From the NCBI RefSeq assembly GCF_029962835.1, contig NC_080577.1:6200001-6264000 (forward strand): 64,000 bases of DNA. The letters are read 5' to 3'. Below are positions 11,521-22,940 of the stretch, piece by piece (within the stretch, counting starts at the first letter, position 1; each line of letters begins with the position of its first letter). Source of the stretch: Magnolia sinica (taxonomy: Eukaryota; Streptophyta; Magnoliopsida; Magnoliales; Magnoliaceae). The notes under the pieces are model-generated. The model worked only from the letters and a program-made list of their open reading frames with translations, did no database searches and had not been told where the DNA came from. The position numbers and the translations under genes were made by a program.

Positions 11521-11760
11521 CATCTCCACTCCCTCCCTCCCTCATCTCCCGATCTGAATCGGTGCCAACTCAAACTGACTTGGTACTTTTAACTGGGGTG
11601 AACTCGGTCCGAATTAATCCGGGGCAGACCCGGACTCGGATCGGTTTAGGCATGTTGGACTGGTATCAAGTTGAGTCGAGTTCAGGTCAGGCTTATTTCA
11701 AAATCGGATCGAGTCAGGTTTGTCCTAACTCAGTCCGACTCAACTCGATGCCCAGCTCTA

Positions 11761-12100
11761 CGTGGAGCCCACCTTTGATGTGGATTGTCCATCATGTGGG
11801 CCCACCTCCAATGTGGCTCGTCCATCATGCGGGATCCACCTTGGATTTGGGCCACTCATCAATAGGCCAACCTTTGATATTGATTGTCCATGATGTGGGG
11901 CCCACCTTGATGTAGATCATCCATCATGTAGGGCCACCATTATTAATTGCCCATCATGTGGAGCCCACCTTGATGTGGGTTGCCCATCATGCGTGGCTCA
12001 CGTTAGATGTGTATCATTCATCATTAAGGGCGGACCTTTAATGTGGATCATTTATCATGTGGGGCCACCTCGATATGGGGCCATCATCACATGGCTCCAT
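11761..12100. repeat. Tandem GGGCCCACC array, right part of copy 1
   Basis: This continues the same roughly 30-bp degenerate units as 10845-11109, after the 651-bp insertion. Confidence 0.75.
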
Positions 12101-12404
12101 CAGATCGTCTACCCATTCATTGAATGATTTTTCAATCTCATGAACTTATAAAGGGTTCATGGCCATAAAGAGTACATTGCCTTAAATAAATTTCTAAATT
12201 GTTATATCACCGATGAAAATGAAATAAATAAGTTATTTTTAGAAGTTGAAAAGCAATAAAAAAAAAAGTTGGGAAAATAAGTTACTTTTTCAAAAATGCT
12301 TTTTATTTAAGTTTAATAACCAAACTAACTTATTTTAGAAAAGTAACTTATTAACTTATGCAAGTTAAAAAGGCTACTTATTTGGTAGTATCCAAATGGG
12401 CCTT

Positions 12405-12465
12405 TACCATCAAATAAGTTACTTTTCTACTTACAGTATTAGATAAATAACTTATTTAAGATAAG
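12405..12465. repeat. AT-rich junction between the two hAT-like copies
   Basis: The segment 'aaataagttacttttctact' resembles the arms of the hAT-like family and the small element at 61340-61510. The true left end of copy 2 could lie anywhere in this junction. Confidence 0.35.
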
Positions 12466-12689
12466 TTTGGTTTGAGATCAATCATAAGTAACTTTTTTTT
12501 TACTTAAAGTTACTTAATCGCTTCAACTTAATAAGTAGAAACCAAGATAAGCTAATCAAGGTATATGCAACTTATCTTAGTTTTTACTTATTAAATAAGC
12601 TTCTTTGGTAAATAACTTGGCAGTTATAAAGTAGAAAAACATGGTTTATTCTCAATATCACATAAGTATTTATCCCTCACGTTTGTTTG

Positions 12690-13203
12690 GTCCATCCTCA
12701 TATTCATTGTCCATTATGTGAGCCGAACCTTTATTGTGAAATGTTCATTGAGTGGGCCCCATCTTTGATGTGGGTTGTCCATCATGCAGAGTCCACATTG
12801 GATGTGAGTCATTTATTATTAGGGGTTGACTTTTAATGTGCACCATCTATTATGTAGGGTCCGCTTTTTATGTTGGTCATTCATCATGTGGGCCCACCAT
12901 CAATATTATTATTCATCATGTAAGGTTCACCTTCAATATCCACCACCCATCCTACGAACTGTCCATCATGAGGGCACCACTTCTGATGTGGTTCATCCAT
13001 CATGCAGGCTGGACATAAATGTGGGCCAGCCATTGTTAAGGTTGACCTTTGATGTGAATCGTCCATCATGTGGAGCCCACCTTGATATGGGTCATCCATC
13101 CTATGAAGCCCACCTTTGATGTGGATTGTCCATCATGTGAGCCTCACCTTTAATGTGAATTGTCCTTCATATGAGCCCCACATTCAATGCAATCATTTAT
13201 TAC
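12690..13203. repeat. Tandem GGGCCCACC array, copy 2 left part
   Basis: About fifteen degenerate units of roughly 30 bp, interrupted at 13204 by the CACTA terminus. Confidence 0.75.
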
Positions 13204-13231
13204 CACTACAAGAAAATAGGCCTTTAGCCAC
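13204..13231. repeat. CACTA left terminal inverted repeat
   Basis: CACTACAAGAAAA is identical to the reverse complement of the right end at 37347-37359. After a few mismatches both continue with CTTTAGCC. Confidence 0.92.
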
Positions 13232-14190
13232 AATTTTTTAGCCTCAATTGAAAAAATAGAGGCTAAATGTGTCTTTTAGCCTCTGTTGCTAAGCAATTGA
13301 GGCTAATAGTTCATCTTTCACCTCAGTTGCATAGGAATCGAGGCAAAAAGTTTACCTTTTAGCCTCAGTTGCATAGGAACTGAGGCGAAAAAGTCTACCT
13401 TTTAGCCTCAATTTCATAGTAACCGAGGCAAAAAGTCTACCTTTTAGCCTCAATTGCATAGGAACTGAGGCGAAAAGTCTACCTTTTAGCCTCAATTGCT
13501 AGGAACCGAGGCGAAAAGTCTACCTTTTAGCCTCAGTTGCACAGGAACCGAGGCGAAAAGTCTACCTTTTAGCCTCAGTTGCATAGGAACTGAGGCCAAA
13601 AGTCTATCTTTTAGCCTCAGCTGCATATGAACCGAGACGAAAAGTCTACCTTTTAGCCTCAATTGCATAGGAACCGAGGCGAAAAGTGTACCTTTTAGCC
13701 TCAATTGCACAGGAACCGAGGTAAAAAGTCTACCTTTTAGCCTTAGTTGCAGGAACCAAGGCGAAAAGTCTACCTTTTAGCCTCAATTGCATAGGAACTG
13801 AGGCGAAAAGTCTACCTTTTAGCCTCAGTTGCACACGAACTAAGGCGAAAAGTCTACCTTTTAGCCTCAGTTACACAGGAACCGAGGCGAAAAGTCTACC
13901 TTTTAGCCTCAGTTGCCAGGAACCGAGGCGAAAAGTCTACCTTTTAGCCTTAGTTGCACAGGAACCGAAGCGAAAAGTCGACCTTTTAGCCTCAGTTGCA
14001 CAGGAACCGAGGTGAAAAGTCTACCTTTTAGGTGAAAAGTCTACCTTTTAGCCTCACTTGCATAGGAATTGAGGTGAAAAGTTAACTTTTTAGCCTCACT
14101 TGTATAGGAATCGAGGCGAAAAGTCAATTTTTTAGCCTCGGGTTAACTTTTTAGTCTCAATTACATAAACGAGGCTAAAAGTCTACCATC
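13232..14190. repeat. CACTA left subterminal repeat array (about 42-bp period)
   Basis: About eighteen or more units repeat 'ctaccttttagcctcagttg', then 'cataggaaccgaggcgaaaa' and 'gt'. Each unit contains a short inverted pair, GCCTC and GAGGC. In characterised CACTA elements such subterminal motifs bind the TNPA-type protein. The minus-strand open frame at 13492-13710 is only a translation of this repeat. Confidence 0.92.
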
Positions 14191-15602
14191 TAAACCATAG
14201 TTATCAACCACACCATCTTAGTACCCACGTCATACGTGTGTGATATCCAGACCGTTCATCTGTCTAGACTTACCATGGATGGGCCCACTAACGAACCTAA
14301 TTTAGTTAGGTTGATCCCAACCACCAATTAGAATATTTGGCCATCACCCTCCCCAATGTCCATTATAGTTCCCTTTGATGTGGTCCACCTGAATTATGCA
14401 TCACTCATCTAGACCAATTAGATTTGATGAATTCACTCCTCATTTGGACCGTACATCTCAATAATCACTCCTGTCCACAACTCAGGTGGGCCATATCATA
14501 GCTTGAGGTTACGGTAATTACCATACATTGGGTCATGGTCCAAAATCATCTTAGAGATCGTATCCATACACTAGGGATTGCCTGACGAGTGACTCTGATC
14601 TTACACACGTGTGCCTTGATTCCACGTGTGAGCTAGTCGAAGGAATACACCAGCATTTCTCAGTTAATAAGCTGACCATAACAACCATACTTCACTTCTT
14701 CTTCTCTGCTTCGATCCACGCTCTCTCTCTCTCTCGATTGGAAGAAGGAGAGCTGCTAGAAGACCTTATCATTCAAATCCATATCTAAATCAGTTCAAGG
14801 TAAGCTCGATTCTTTTCATTTCGCTCCTTCCTCTCCTTTCCTCTCGATCTCAGTTTCTCGAAAAAGAGCTGAAACCCTAGTCTCCGCCCCTTTTCTCTTG
14901 ATCTCTCCTTCCATTTTTCTAGCGATTTCTAATCTTTAATCGAGAGATTCATACACAGAAAGCTCGTAGATGCAAAAATACGTGTCTTCTGAACTCAAAA
15001 TCTTCAATCGGCTGAAATAGAAGCAGATTCAGCTGCGGAAGCTCTTAGTTGTGAAGATCTGTGATTTCCGCAGCCTAGATCTTCGATCGATGATATATAT
15101 AGAAGCTGTGTTTACCTTATCAGAAGGGATATCAATCGATCTGTGCTTCTTTTTTTTGCTTGATTGAGACATTTCAAGTTTAGCAGATCTGCGATTTCTG
15201 AGGTTCTGATCGTCGAATTTTTAAGTGGGAGATATCTCCTACTTTTTGCTGTGTTCTTTCAGATCTAGGGATTTTACTGGAAAGAAAGCTTTTGCACGCA
15301 TCAGCGGCTCAGATATCCACTTTCAAGGTCTAGATCTTTGATCTGATGCGATTGGAGTGATTGTAACTTCTACCTTGAGCAATTTACATTCTCATCCTGC
15401 ATTTGGAGGTAATTTGAAGGAATTATTTGCTTCTGAGTCCTTGCTATCTGCAATAATCTAGAAATATTTAAATTTTTTTGTTATTTTATTCTGCATGTTT
15501 ACAATAAATGGTTGAGTCCTTGATATTAGTTGTCATGTAATCCATAAACCTTTAAAATATAATGATGGCTACTTAACTTATTTGCTACTTAACATGAGAG
15601 TA

Positions 15603-15726
15603 TACATCGATTTCCGTGCAGGCCAGGTAGGTCACAATCTGCTTCCCATGCTAGATAAACAAGGGGCATATACACCGATTTCCGGGCAGGCCAGGTAGGT
15701 CACAATCTACTTCCCACGCTAGATGA
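15603..15726. repeat. Tandem duplication of about 68 bp
   Basis: A segment with 'tttccgtgcaggccaggtag' then 'gtcacaatctgcttcccatg' is followed about 68 bp later by a near-identical copy with a handful of substitutions. Confidence 0.85.
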
Positions 15727-16534
15727 ATCTCAACTTTTTGTTATCTTTTCTTACTGAGATTTGAGCTTCCCTATCTCTAGATTAGGTTTTCTCTGCTATT
15801 TTTGGGAGATTTTGCTAAATCTAATAGATCAGAACGATCTAGGATTAGGTTTTGGTGCTTGTAGTGGTTTGATTTTATTGTAGATCTGTTCGTATATTTC
15901 ATGTTTGGATTATGGATATCAATTTTGTTCTATTGTCTTTTTACTGAAATGGAGTAGAGGAGATGTACTGTTTGGTTAGTATGGAAGGCGATCTAGCATA
16001 TCAGTAGCTTTTCTGATGATGCAATGGAAAATTATAGATCTGTTTTCCTTTCAGATCTCATTGTTTGGAGTTTTGATTTTATTTATTTATTTTCCTTCTT
16101 TTTCATTTCAACCATCTCCACTGTATTGAAAGGCAAAGGAAATGCCCTATTGAGGCACTCTGGCTTGATAAAGGTTGTTCAAAACATCTTTTTCTTAATG
16201 TCTTTAATCTTTTTCATGGCTCTTTAAATCCTTTGAATAGAAATAATATTATATCTAGTTATCAACTCAAGGGGTAGTAGGGTTCATCCTATATACCCAA
16301 TTACCCCTTGAAGCAATCCAGTGCATCCCGTTGCATTATGGAGCTCCTTCATGGTTTAGGTATATGCATCTTAGCAGCTTAGCAAATCAATGAATCAATC
16401 CTATAAGGGTTCCAAAGGTTTCTCAATGCTTCCCTTACCAAGAACCAATTCTCTCTAGAGTGAAAACTTCAGTGATGGCCAATTTATGCTCAGTGTATTT
16501 CCAACGGAAGCTCCTCATAAAAACCATAATGCCA

Positions 16535-17042
16535 AGACAATCTTTTGAATAGGGATAAAACAGAGAATATGGGGTTGTGGTTTACCTAGTCACTAAGAGA
16601 ACCATGTTCAGGAGAAAGGAACAGCCTCTTAAACGATATGATGTTACTATCCTTAGTGCAAGTTAACTCATATCTCATTATCTTTACAAAAGTCACAGCA
16701 TTCACATGTGTACAACCGTCTATAATCATGAGGCAAAATGGGGGAGAACCTTCACAAGCCATCATGAAGGTAATGCCAGCCAACCCATACGAGGTTGCAA
16801 ACAGTTTAAGAATCAAAACTCAAGCTTCTACTTGAAGAATATCATTCCAAGAGTGCTCAAAACACCATTACTGGAAATTTTCCTAATCAATGGTTCCACC
16901 TTGCCTTGAGCCACGGCATGGCTAAACAACACCCACCAAAACAATCTTTTGAATAGAGATAAATCAAAGAATTGGGGTTCTGGTTTACAGTTTTCCTAGT
17001 TACTCTGAGCATCATGTAGAGGAGAAAAGAACAGCCTCTTAA
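16535..17042. repeat. Direct repeats of about 100 bp flanking 300 bp
   Basis: Segments at about 16535-16635 and 16943-17042 share 'caatcttttgaatag', 'tggtttac' and 'gaacagcctcttaa' in the same order, with scattered changes. This is an old internal duplication of the CACTA 5' region. The roughly 300 bp between has a minus-strand open frame without recognisable similarity. Confidence 0.75.
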
Positions 17043-17232
17043 CTTTGAGCATCATGTATAGGTATATGTTGATTTTTTTTAATCAATCAAAATCAACATC
17101 ATTCAATCAAAGTAAAATGGAGTTAAGACAATTATACAATACACCATCTGTTTATTCAGGTTGTTGCAAGACACCGAACAAGCCTTGTACCCGGGATGTA
17201 AGAAGTTCACGAAACTCTCTTTTGTTGTTTGA

Positions 17233-20078
17233 ATGTATCAACTTAAGTGCTTAAATGGATGGAGCAACAAGTCATTCACTATGTTGCTTGAATTGTTGAA
17301 AGAAGCACTCCCCAAGGGTGAGACGTTGCTGAGTTTCTTTTATGAGACCAAGAAGATTATTAAAGAACTGGGCCTCAGTTATAACAAGATCGATGCATGC
17401 CCCAATGATTGCCAGTTGTATTGGAAGACTAATGTGAACGATGAGTCATGTGCTATGTGTGGTACATCCAGATGGAAAACGACGGAACAAAATTTTGATG
17501 ACGATGAGGCAACAACTATTCCCTCCAAAGTTAAGAAGATTCTAGCGAAGACATTGTGGCATTTTCCATTGACACCAAGGCTACAAAGGTTATTTATGGA
17601 AGCACAAACAGCTAAAAATATGAGATGGCATGACAAGGGACGAACCAATGATGAGTGCATGAGACATCCTGCTGATTCTCCTGTATGGAAATCTTTTGAC
17701 GAGCAACACCCGAATTTTTCATGTGATAGTCATAATGTCAGGCTTGGGTTAGCAACTGATGGATTCAATCCCTTCGGGACGATGAGTATTGCTCATAGCA
17801 CATGGCCTGTTGTTTTGATGTCGTACAATTTACCACCGTAGATGTGCATGAAGCAGCCTTACATCATGATGTCTCTACTTATACTAGGCCCGCATGACAT
17901 TGGCAATTTATATCGACGTGTATCTACAACCGTTAATAGAAGAATTGCTTAAATTGTGGGAGGTCGGTGTCGACACTTACGATGCATTATCGAAGTTGAA
18001 TTTTCGAATGCGTGCTACTTTGTTATGGACTATTAGTGACTTCCCTAGATATGCAATATTGTCAAGATGGAGCATAAAAGGTAAGCTCGCTTGTCCTAAC
18101 TGCAATAAGGACACAGAGTCCCAATGGTTGACACATAGCCATAAGTTTTGTTACATGGGTCATCGTCGATTCTTGGATAGAAATCATAGGTATAGACATG
18201 ATAAAAGGAACTTTAATGGAAAGATGGAGTTGAGAGAGGTGCCAAAACAACTGTCTGGAAATGAAGTGTTAGCTCAAGTGAGCAAACTTAACATAATATT
18301 TGGAAAGAAGTCTGATACCAAAGCTGGAAAGAAGAGAAATCGAGACAATAATAAGGAAAAGGGAAAGGCATCTTGTTGGAAGAAGAGAAGTATCTTATTT
18401 GATTTACCATATTGGGCAGGTAATATGTTGCGTCACAGCCTTGATGTGATGCACATAGAGAAGAATGTATGCGACAATGTGCTTGGGAGGTTGTTAAACA
18501 TCGACGGGAAGACAAAGGACAATGTGAAGTCTCGTCTGGACCTCCAAGAAATGAAGATAAGACGAACACTTCACCCAAAGCAGAGGCCATCAGGCAAAAC
18601 ATATTTGCCCCCTGCGTGCTTCACAATGGTGAATAAGGAGAAGGATGATTTTTGTAGAGTCATAAAGAACATGAAGGTACCAGATGGCTATGCGAGTAAT
18701 ATCTCATGATGTACCAATCTCAAAATGAAGAAGATTTTAGGACTCAAGAGCCATGACACTCATGTTTTGATGCAACAAATACTTCTGATCGCCGTGCGAA
18801 GGACATTACCTCCAAATGTGAGCTCAATCCTAATTGAATTAAGCGGATTCTTTAGAGATTTGTGTTCCAAGGTTGGCCGGGTGTAGGATTTTAAGTTTCT
18901 TGAATCTCAGATTGCTTTAACGCTTTGCCATTTAGAGAGGATCTTTTCGCCATCATTCTTCGATATCATGGTGCATTTACCTATACATTTAGCCAGTGAG
19001 GCAATGTTAGCCGGGCCAGTACAGTACCGCTGGATGTACCCAATCGAAAGGTGTGTTTTAAGGTCTCAATATGACCTTTCATTTATCTTGTTGTAATAGA
19101 TAAAATCATGTATATTAATATGTCTATTATTTGACTATAGGTACCTACAGAGACTAAAGTCCTACGTTCGAAACAGAAGTCGGCCAGAGGATTCAATTGC
19201 AGAGGGGTACCTAGCTGAAGAATGCCTAACATTCTGCTCTTAGTACTTACATGGTGTTGAGACAAGATTCAACAGACCGGTTCGAAATGAGGACTTTAGG
19301 GATGCGGCAGTAGGTCGTCCATTGGGAAAGATTAACGTGTTTATTATCGAATATGTTGATAGGACACAGGCACATAGATATGTGTTGTTCAACACTAATG
19401 CAGTCGCACCATTCATTGAGTAAGAGTAGTTTTATTTGTAACATTAATTCATAAGAGTCTCACTTGTTTACGACTTATTCATCGAATTGAATAAAAAGCA
19501 GTGAACATAGGAAAGTGATTAAGAAGGAGATGCCTCGAAGAGCACCGAGGCTCCTAGAACGCATCTACAATGAAAAGTTTTCAGATTGGCTTGGGAAGCA
19601 TGTGGACCATGTTGGGAATAATCAAGTTCCGAGGGAAGTTAGAAGCCTGGCTCGGGGCCCTAACACTATTGCAAGAAGATTTAAAGGATACATCATTAAT
19701 GGTTTCAGGTTTCGTACAAGAGACCGTGAGAGGGACTTGAAAACACAGAATAGTGGAGTTGTAGTGACGACAAAGACATCAAGCTTTGCAAGTACAAGTG
19801 ATAGAAACCCTGTTATAAGGGATGTGGATTACTATGGTGTTTTAACAAATATTATCGAGTTGGATTATTGTGGGTCTAAGAAAGTTGTATTATTTAGGTG
19901 TGATTGGGTGGATGTAAGAACTCAGGGTAGGGGAATCAAGAAGGATGAATTTGGGTTCACGCTCGTGAATTTCAAACAATTATGGCATACTGGTTGGAAC
20001 CTATATAATGAACCATATGTCTTAGCAACCCAAGTACAACAGGTATTCTATGTCCCCGATCCCATAGATCGTGATTGA
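17233..20078 (+). pseudogene. CACTA transposase, tnp2 / DUF4218 / DUF4216 type (disrupted)
   Basis: This is the main transposase (TNPD/tnp2 family) of the CACTA element. The first segment (17233-17841) has the zinc-ligand-like CPNDCQLYW and CAMCGTSRW motifs and ends in ATDGFNPFGTMS, HSTWPVVL and YNLPP. An in-frame TAG at 17839-17841 follows, then a frameshift between 17841 and 17915. The second segment (17894-18709) has IDVYLQPLIEEL, FPRYAILSRWSIKGKLACP and the signature DVMHIEKNVCDN. It is cut by TGA at 18707-18709. Similarity continues in the same frame to about 19050 (MVHLPIHLASEA, QYRWMYP) with further stops. A probable GT-AG intron spans 19053-19140, and a DUF4218-like piece follows with a stop near 19242. 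The last segment (19515-20078) is the DUF4216-like C-terminus (DVDYYGVLTNIIELDYCG, VLFRCDWVD). The usual N-terminal transposase-associated domain was not found. Not functional as it stands. Confidence 0.88.
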
Positions 20079-20717
20079 AATGTTATTATCAGGTCAAAAT
20101 CAAGGGATTTGTTCAAAATGGGCTTGAATGATTCTTTTGTTGATAATAATACATACCTTCAAAGCTTGCCTTGCATTAATCATACATTGGAAGCGAATAT
20201 GCTTGCCAATGATGATAATGTGAGTTGAGATAGGGCAGATGTGGAGGGAAACGAAGTTAACACTCCACAAAACTTATCTAATTTGATTAAAGAGGACCAT
20301 GATTCTGGGTCGGAATCTAATGATTAGGTATTGATGCTTAACATAAATGTGATGTATGCTTCCTTTTTTTTTATGCTCATAATTATTTGGTTAACTCTAA
20401 TCTCATTACATATATTATTTTCATATTGTGAAGGAAATGAATATGTCGACCTCCGACCGAGCTTTATTGACCCGGTCCCGACCACCAACCAGGTCGGACA
20501 GAGTTCAGATAGTTCAACACCGACTCCGAGTATATAAATATATAATTTAAGTGAAGTGAAGTTAAGCTTGTAACTTTTATAGTTTTGTCGTGTTTTTGAT
20601 TTAATTAAATTAGATATTATATTTCAAATATTTAGAATGCTCATATCTATTCTTTTGTTTCATAAAGAGGGTGGTATTCATAATAGACGATTTTGAGGCC
20701 CTACAGTCATCAGCGAG
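20079..20717 (+). other. Tail of the tnp2 gene and inter-gene region of the CACTA
   Basis: The stretch to about 20535 still reads partly like the acidic C-terminus of tnp2 genes (segment EYVDLRPSFIDPVP near 20440), with stops and a likely intron. The remaining AT-rich part separates it from the second CACTA gene. No separate gene. Confidence 0.45.
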
Positions 20718-22134
20718 GTGGCGAACTTGCCACCCAATAAGCAGCTGAATATCAGTTGGTATAAGTATGGGCAGCCCATTGGACACAAGTACAACGAATT
20801 TACAAGGTGGCTGGGCATTTTATCTAGGAATGGGTGCTTAGCGCCTCTTGATCACGATAGTTGGCATCATGTGCCACTTTCTAACAAGAACGACATTTGG
20901 AATGAAGTGAAGGTAATATGAAATAAAAAATTCAATTACTCTTGTATTTTTGTATACTAAGTATAATCGATAATTGATGTATTGTAGATTAAGTGGAATA
21001 TCGACGAGGAGCGTTGAAATTGGGTAATGAAGTCCATCGGAGCTTCATGGAAGGAGTGAAAGAAAAGGTTAAAAAAGGAATACTATAACCGATATTTGAC
21101 TAATGAGGAATGACTAGCTCACTGTCCTGATCGAGTGGAGTCGACACACTGGAAGTGGCTCGTCACCTATTGGTCAAGTGATCAAAGACATGTAAAAATT
21201 AAACATAAAGAAAAATTATATCCATGTTGGTGTATATTGTTATTTATATTAAAATTTAGTTATTTTACTATGTCACATTGTAGGCCCGCACTCAAAGGAA
21301 TAAAATCAACCACAGCAAGCATCGTATGGCCCACACTGCCGGCTCAAGGAGCTTTGCTCAAGTGCTTGAAGAAGAGGTAAATTCTTCTTTGATTTCTAAA
21401 TTTGAAATGCCATCATTCTGCTTTAATATGATTGTTACCAACTCATTTGTTTTTACATAAAAAAAGCGGGCAAAGAATCTTGGTGGAGAGTCTCCTGATC
21501 GGGCAACATTGTTCATAACGACCCAACGGAAGAAAGATGGGAGTGTTGTCAACGAGGAGTCCGCTCATGTTATTGTATGTAGAAATTTATCAATCATTGA
21601 CATCTCAGTTAATATTTTTCATTAAGTCATGATATTGAACAACTTATTTAATGTTTTTCTACACTACAGGAAATGATCGAGGAGTTACGGGCAACTCAGA
21701 CTACTGAGTCCTCTCAGAGTAGTACTGCCCGAGACGATCTCTTATCCCAGATATTGGGACCAGAAAATCTAGGTCAGGTTCGCATGATGGGGTTAGGTCC
21801 CACAGCTTCCACGTTATGGGGCACGAGAAATACCATTGCAGAACTCAGGAGGGAGACTGATGAGTTGCGACGACACATGAATGAGCGGGTAGAGCAACTG
21901 GTGGAGGAGCGGATGAAAGAACAGATGGCTAAGCATCTAGAGCAGATGGAGCAACGGATGACAGAGCGAATAACGGAGCAGATGATGGCACGAATGAGAG
22001 ATACTATGAACTCATTGGATCTAACGGACCAAACTTCGGGCAATGTACTAAATGTAGAGGCTAACTCAGTATCCACTCCTAGGGATGGACCTGAGGCTGA
22101 GGGACCTTGGTCGAAGGTTCCGAAGAATCAATAG
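20718..22134 (+). pseudogene. CACTA second gene, Transposase_24 (Ptta/En-Spm) like, disrupted
   Basis: This is the TNPA-like accessory gene expected in a CACTA element. It begins with a segment at 20718-20921 (NISWYKYGQPIGHKYNEFTR, WLGILSRNG). A probable intron follows, then KWNIDEER, with stop codons at about 21017, 21060 and 21110. The next exon carries WKWLVTYWSSDQ, then NKINHSKHRMAHTAGSRSFA, QVLEEE and GESPDRATLFITTQRKKDGS, which are characteristic of the Transposase_24 family. The last segment (21673-22134) has LLSQILGP and a long Arg/Glu/Met-rich coiled coil (RMTERITEQMMARMRD). Introns look normal, but the stops make it a pseudogene. The product would bind the subterminal repeats. Confidence 0.8.
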
Positions 22135-22475
22135 GTAGTTTTTTGCTGGGATTCATTAATGTGTGATCTTTTACATGTATATTTATGTTTTATTACATTT
22201 CATGAGTTTTTTGTAGTTCACCATAATGGGTTTTGTGATCCCTTTATTTTTTGTAGTTCACCATCACCGAATAGTTGGTCCTTTATTTTTCAGGTCAAGT
22301 CGTATTTATGTGTATTTATGTGTTTGACATGCGAAAGAATCCAAGAGCTGTCTTGAAATGAGGGTTGCAAATTGGAAAAAGGTGGGCCATGCCTTTTTGC
22401 TTCATGCTTTGTTTGCTAATGAACTCCATTAGCTAGTGGCTTGTAGCTGGTTATTATGTTGACTTCTGATATCAG
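22135..22475 (+). other. CACTA internal non-coding region before captured exons
   Basis: A short direct repeat 'ttttttgtagttcaccat' occurs at about 22207 and 22248. Otherwise this is AT-rich sequence without a gene. Confidence 0.5.
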
Positions 22476-22577
22476 CAAACTTTCAAGAACTAATGTGTTA
22501 CTTCTTGGCGATCGCCTTGGAGATTTAGGAATGTCTGATGGTTTGAACTATGAGAACCAAATTGCTGTTGGATTCTT
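22476..22577 (+). pseudogene. Captured exon of a cytosolic 5'-nucleotidase (HAD type)
   Basis: A 102-bp exon is bounded by an AG acceptor (22474-22475) and a GTAAGT donor (22578 onward). It is open in one frame and reads NVLLLGDRLGDLGMSDGLNY followed by ENQIAVGF. This matches the GD..GDL.M.DG region of eukaryotic cytosolic 5'-nucleotidase III-like proteins, where the Asp residues bind magnesium. Only this exon is present and it lies beside exons from unrelated genes, so it is a transduplicated fragment carried by the CACTA. Confidence 0.75.
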
Positions 22578-22831
22578 GTAAGTAAATCACTGCCTTTCTG
22601 TCTTTTGTACTTATGTAGGAAAAATGTTTAGGCATTCCCATGTGTGATGCACATGCAATTTACTAGTGTGTGCATGCTCACATACACAGTACAATTCCAC
22701 ACACATGGGAAACAAAGCACAATTCATGATTCTTTTCAACTTCTTATTTTTCAAAAACAGGCGATTCCCTGCTCTTGCTTTTTGTTAAACTGCAACTAAA
22801 GTTCTTGTCTTGATGATGGTTTCAAAAACAG

Positions 22832-22940
22832 GCGATGCCAAGAACAACCACCTAGTGACTTCTCTATTGCTCAGTTCCGGTTTCTGGAGCGACTACTTGT
22901 CGTCCATGGGCACCGATGCTATAAGAGGATTACCCAAATG
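22832..22940 (+). pseudogene. Captured exon of a P4-type (phospholipid) ATPase
   Basis: A 109-bp segment between an AG acceptor (22830-22831) and a GTAAGA donor (22941) reads [20 protein letters not shown] in one frame, then RCYKRI. This block follows the hinge of plant aminophospholipid ATPases (ALA flippases), where SDF.IAQFRFL..LLL.HG is conserved. Residues before SDF do not match the family well (a Met-Gln-Ala-rich stretch is expected), so the 5' part of the fragment has decayed. No other part of such a gene is present. Confidence 0.75.

Larger units (their letters stand above)
11110..11760. mobile_element. Small hAT-like insertion within the array, 651 bp
   Basis: The terminus TAGAGATGCGCACGG is matched inversely by the right end (rc TAGAGCTGGGCATCG). 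The flanks cgtggact (11102-11109) and cgtggagc (11761-11768) share CGTGGA, giving an imperfect 8-bp duplication that re-joins the array when the insert is removed. Inside are many degenerate 'actcgactcgaa' words, a (GT)24 microsatellite and (CTC)n/(CT)n tracts. There is no coding capacity. Confidence 0.65.
10662..12404. mobile_element. hAT-like element carrying a GGGCCCACC tandem array, copy 1
   Basis: The left end GGGGGCATTTGGATCATAAG is mirrored at the right by TATCCAAATGGGCC. Both are followed inward by 'ataagttactt'-type AT-rich arms rich in 'cttattaataagta' motifs. Between the arms are imperfect tandem units of about 30 bp (gggcccacctttgatgtgg plus atccatcatgt). The end sequence resembles hAT-type non-autonomous elements, but an 8-bp target duplication was not found. 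A separate 651-bp element (11110-11760) interrupts the array. No protein is encoded. Confidence 0.6.
14191..17232. other. CACTA 5' non-coding region
   Basis: No coding similarity is seen. The part at 14690-14950 is CT-rich with TCTCTC runs and looks like a plant 5' leader. Probable promoter and leader introns of the transposase gene lie here, but no splice structure was fixed. It also contains two direct-repeat pairs listed separately. Confidence 0.5.

Noticed and set aside
11287-11529. Frame encoding a His-Thr repeat and poly-Arg
   Set aside because: It is the (GT)24 and (CTC)n microsatellites read in frame.
13492-13710. Repeat protein frame with MQLRLKGRLFASVP units
   Set aside because: It is the CACTA subterminal array translated on the minus strand; no evidence of expression.
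13204-14190. Regular 42-bp repeats considered as a CRISPR array
   Set aside because: Repeats are contiguous without unique spacers, in a eukaryotic context, and belong to the CACTA subterminal region.
16586-16909. Possible captured PPR-like fragment in the CACTA 5' region
   Set aside because: The minus-strand frame has an isolated 'NAVTF'-like string but no repeat periodicity or splice borders; not enough to call.
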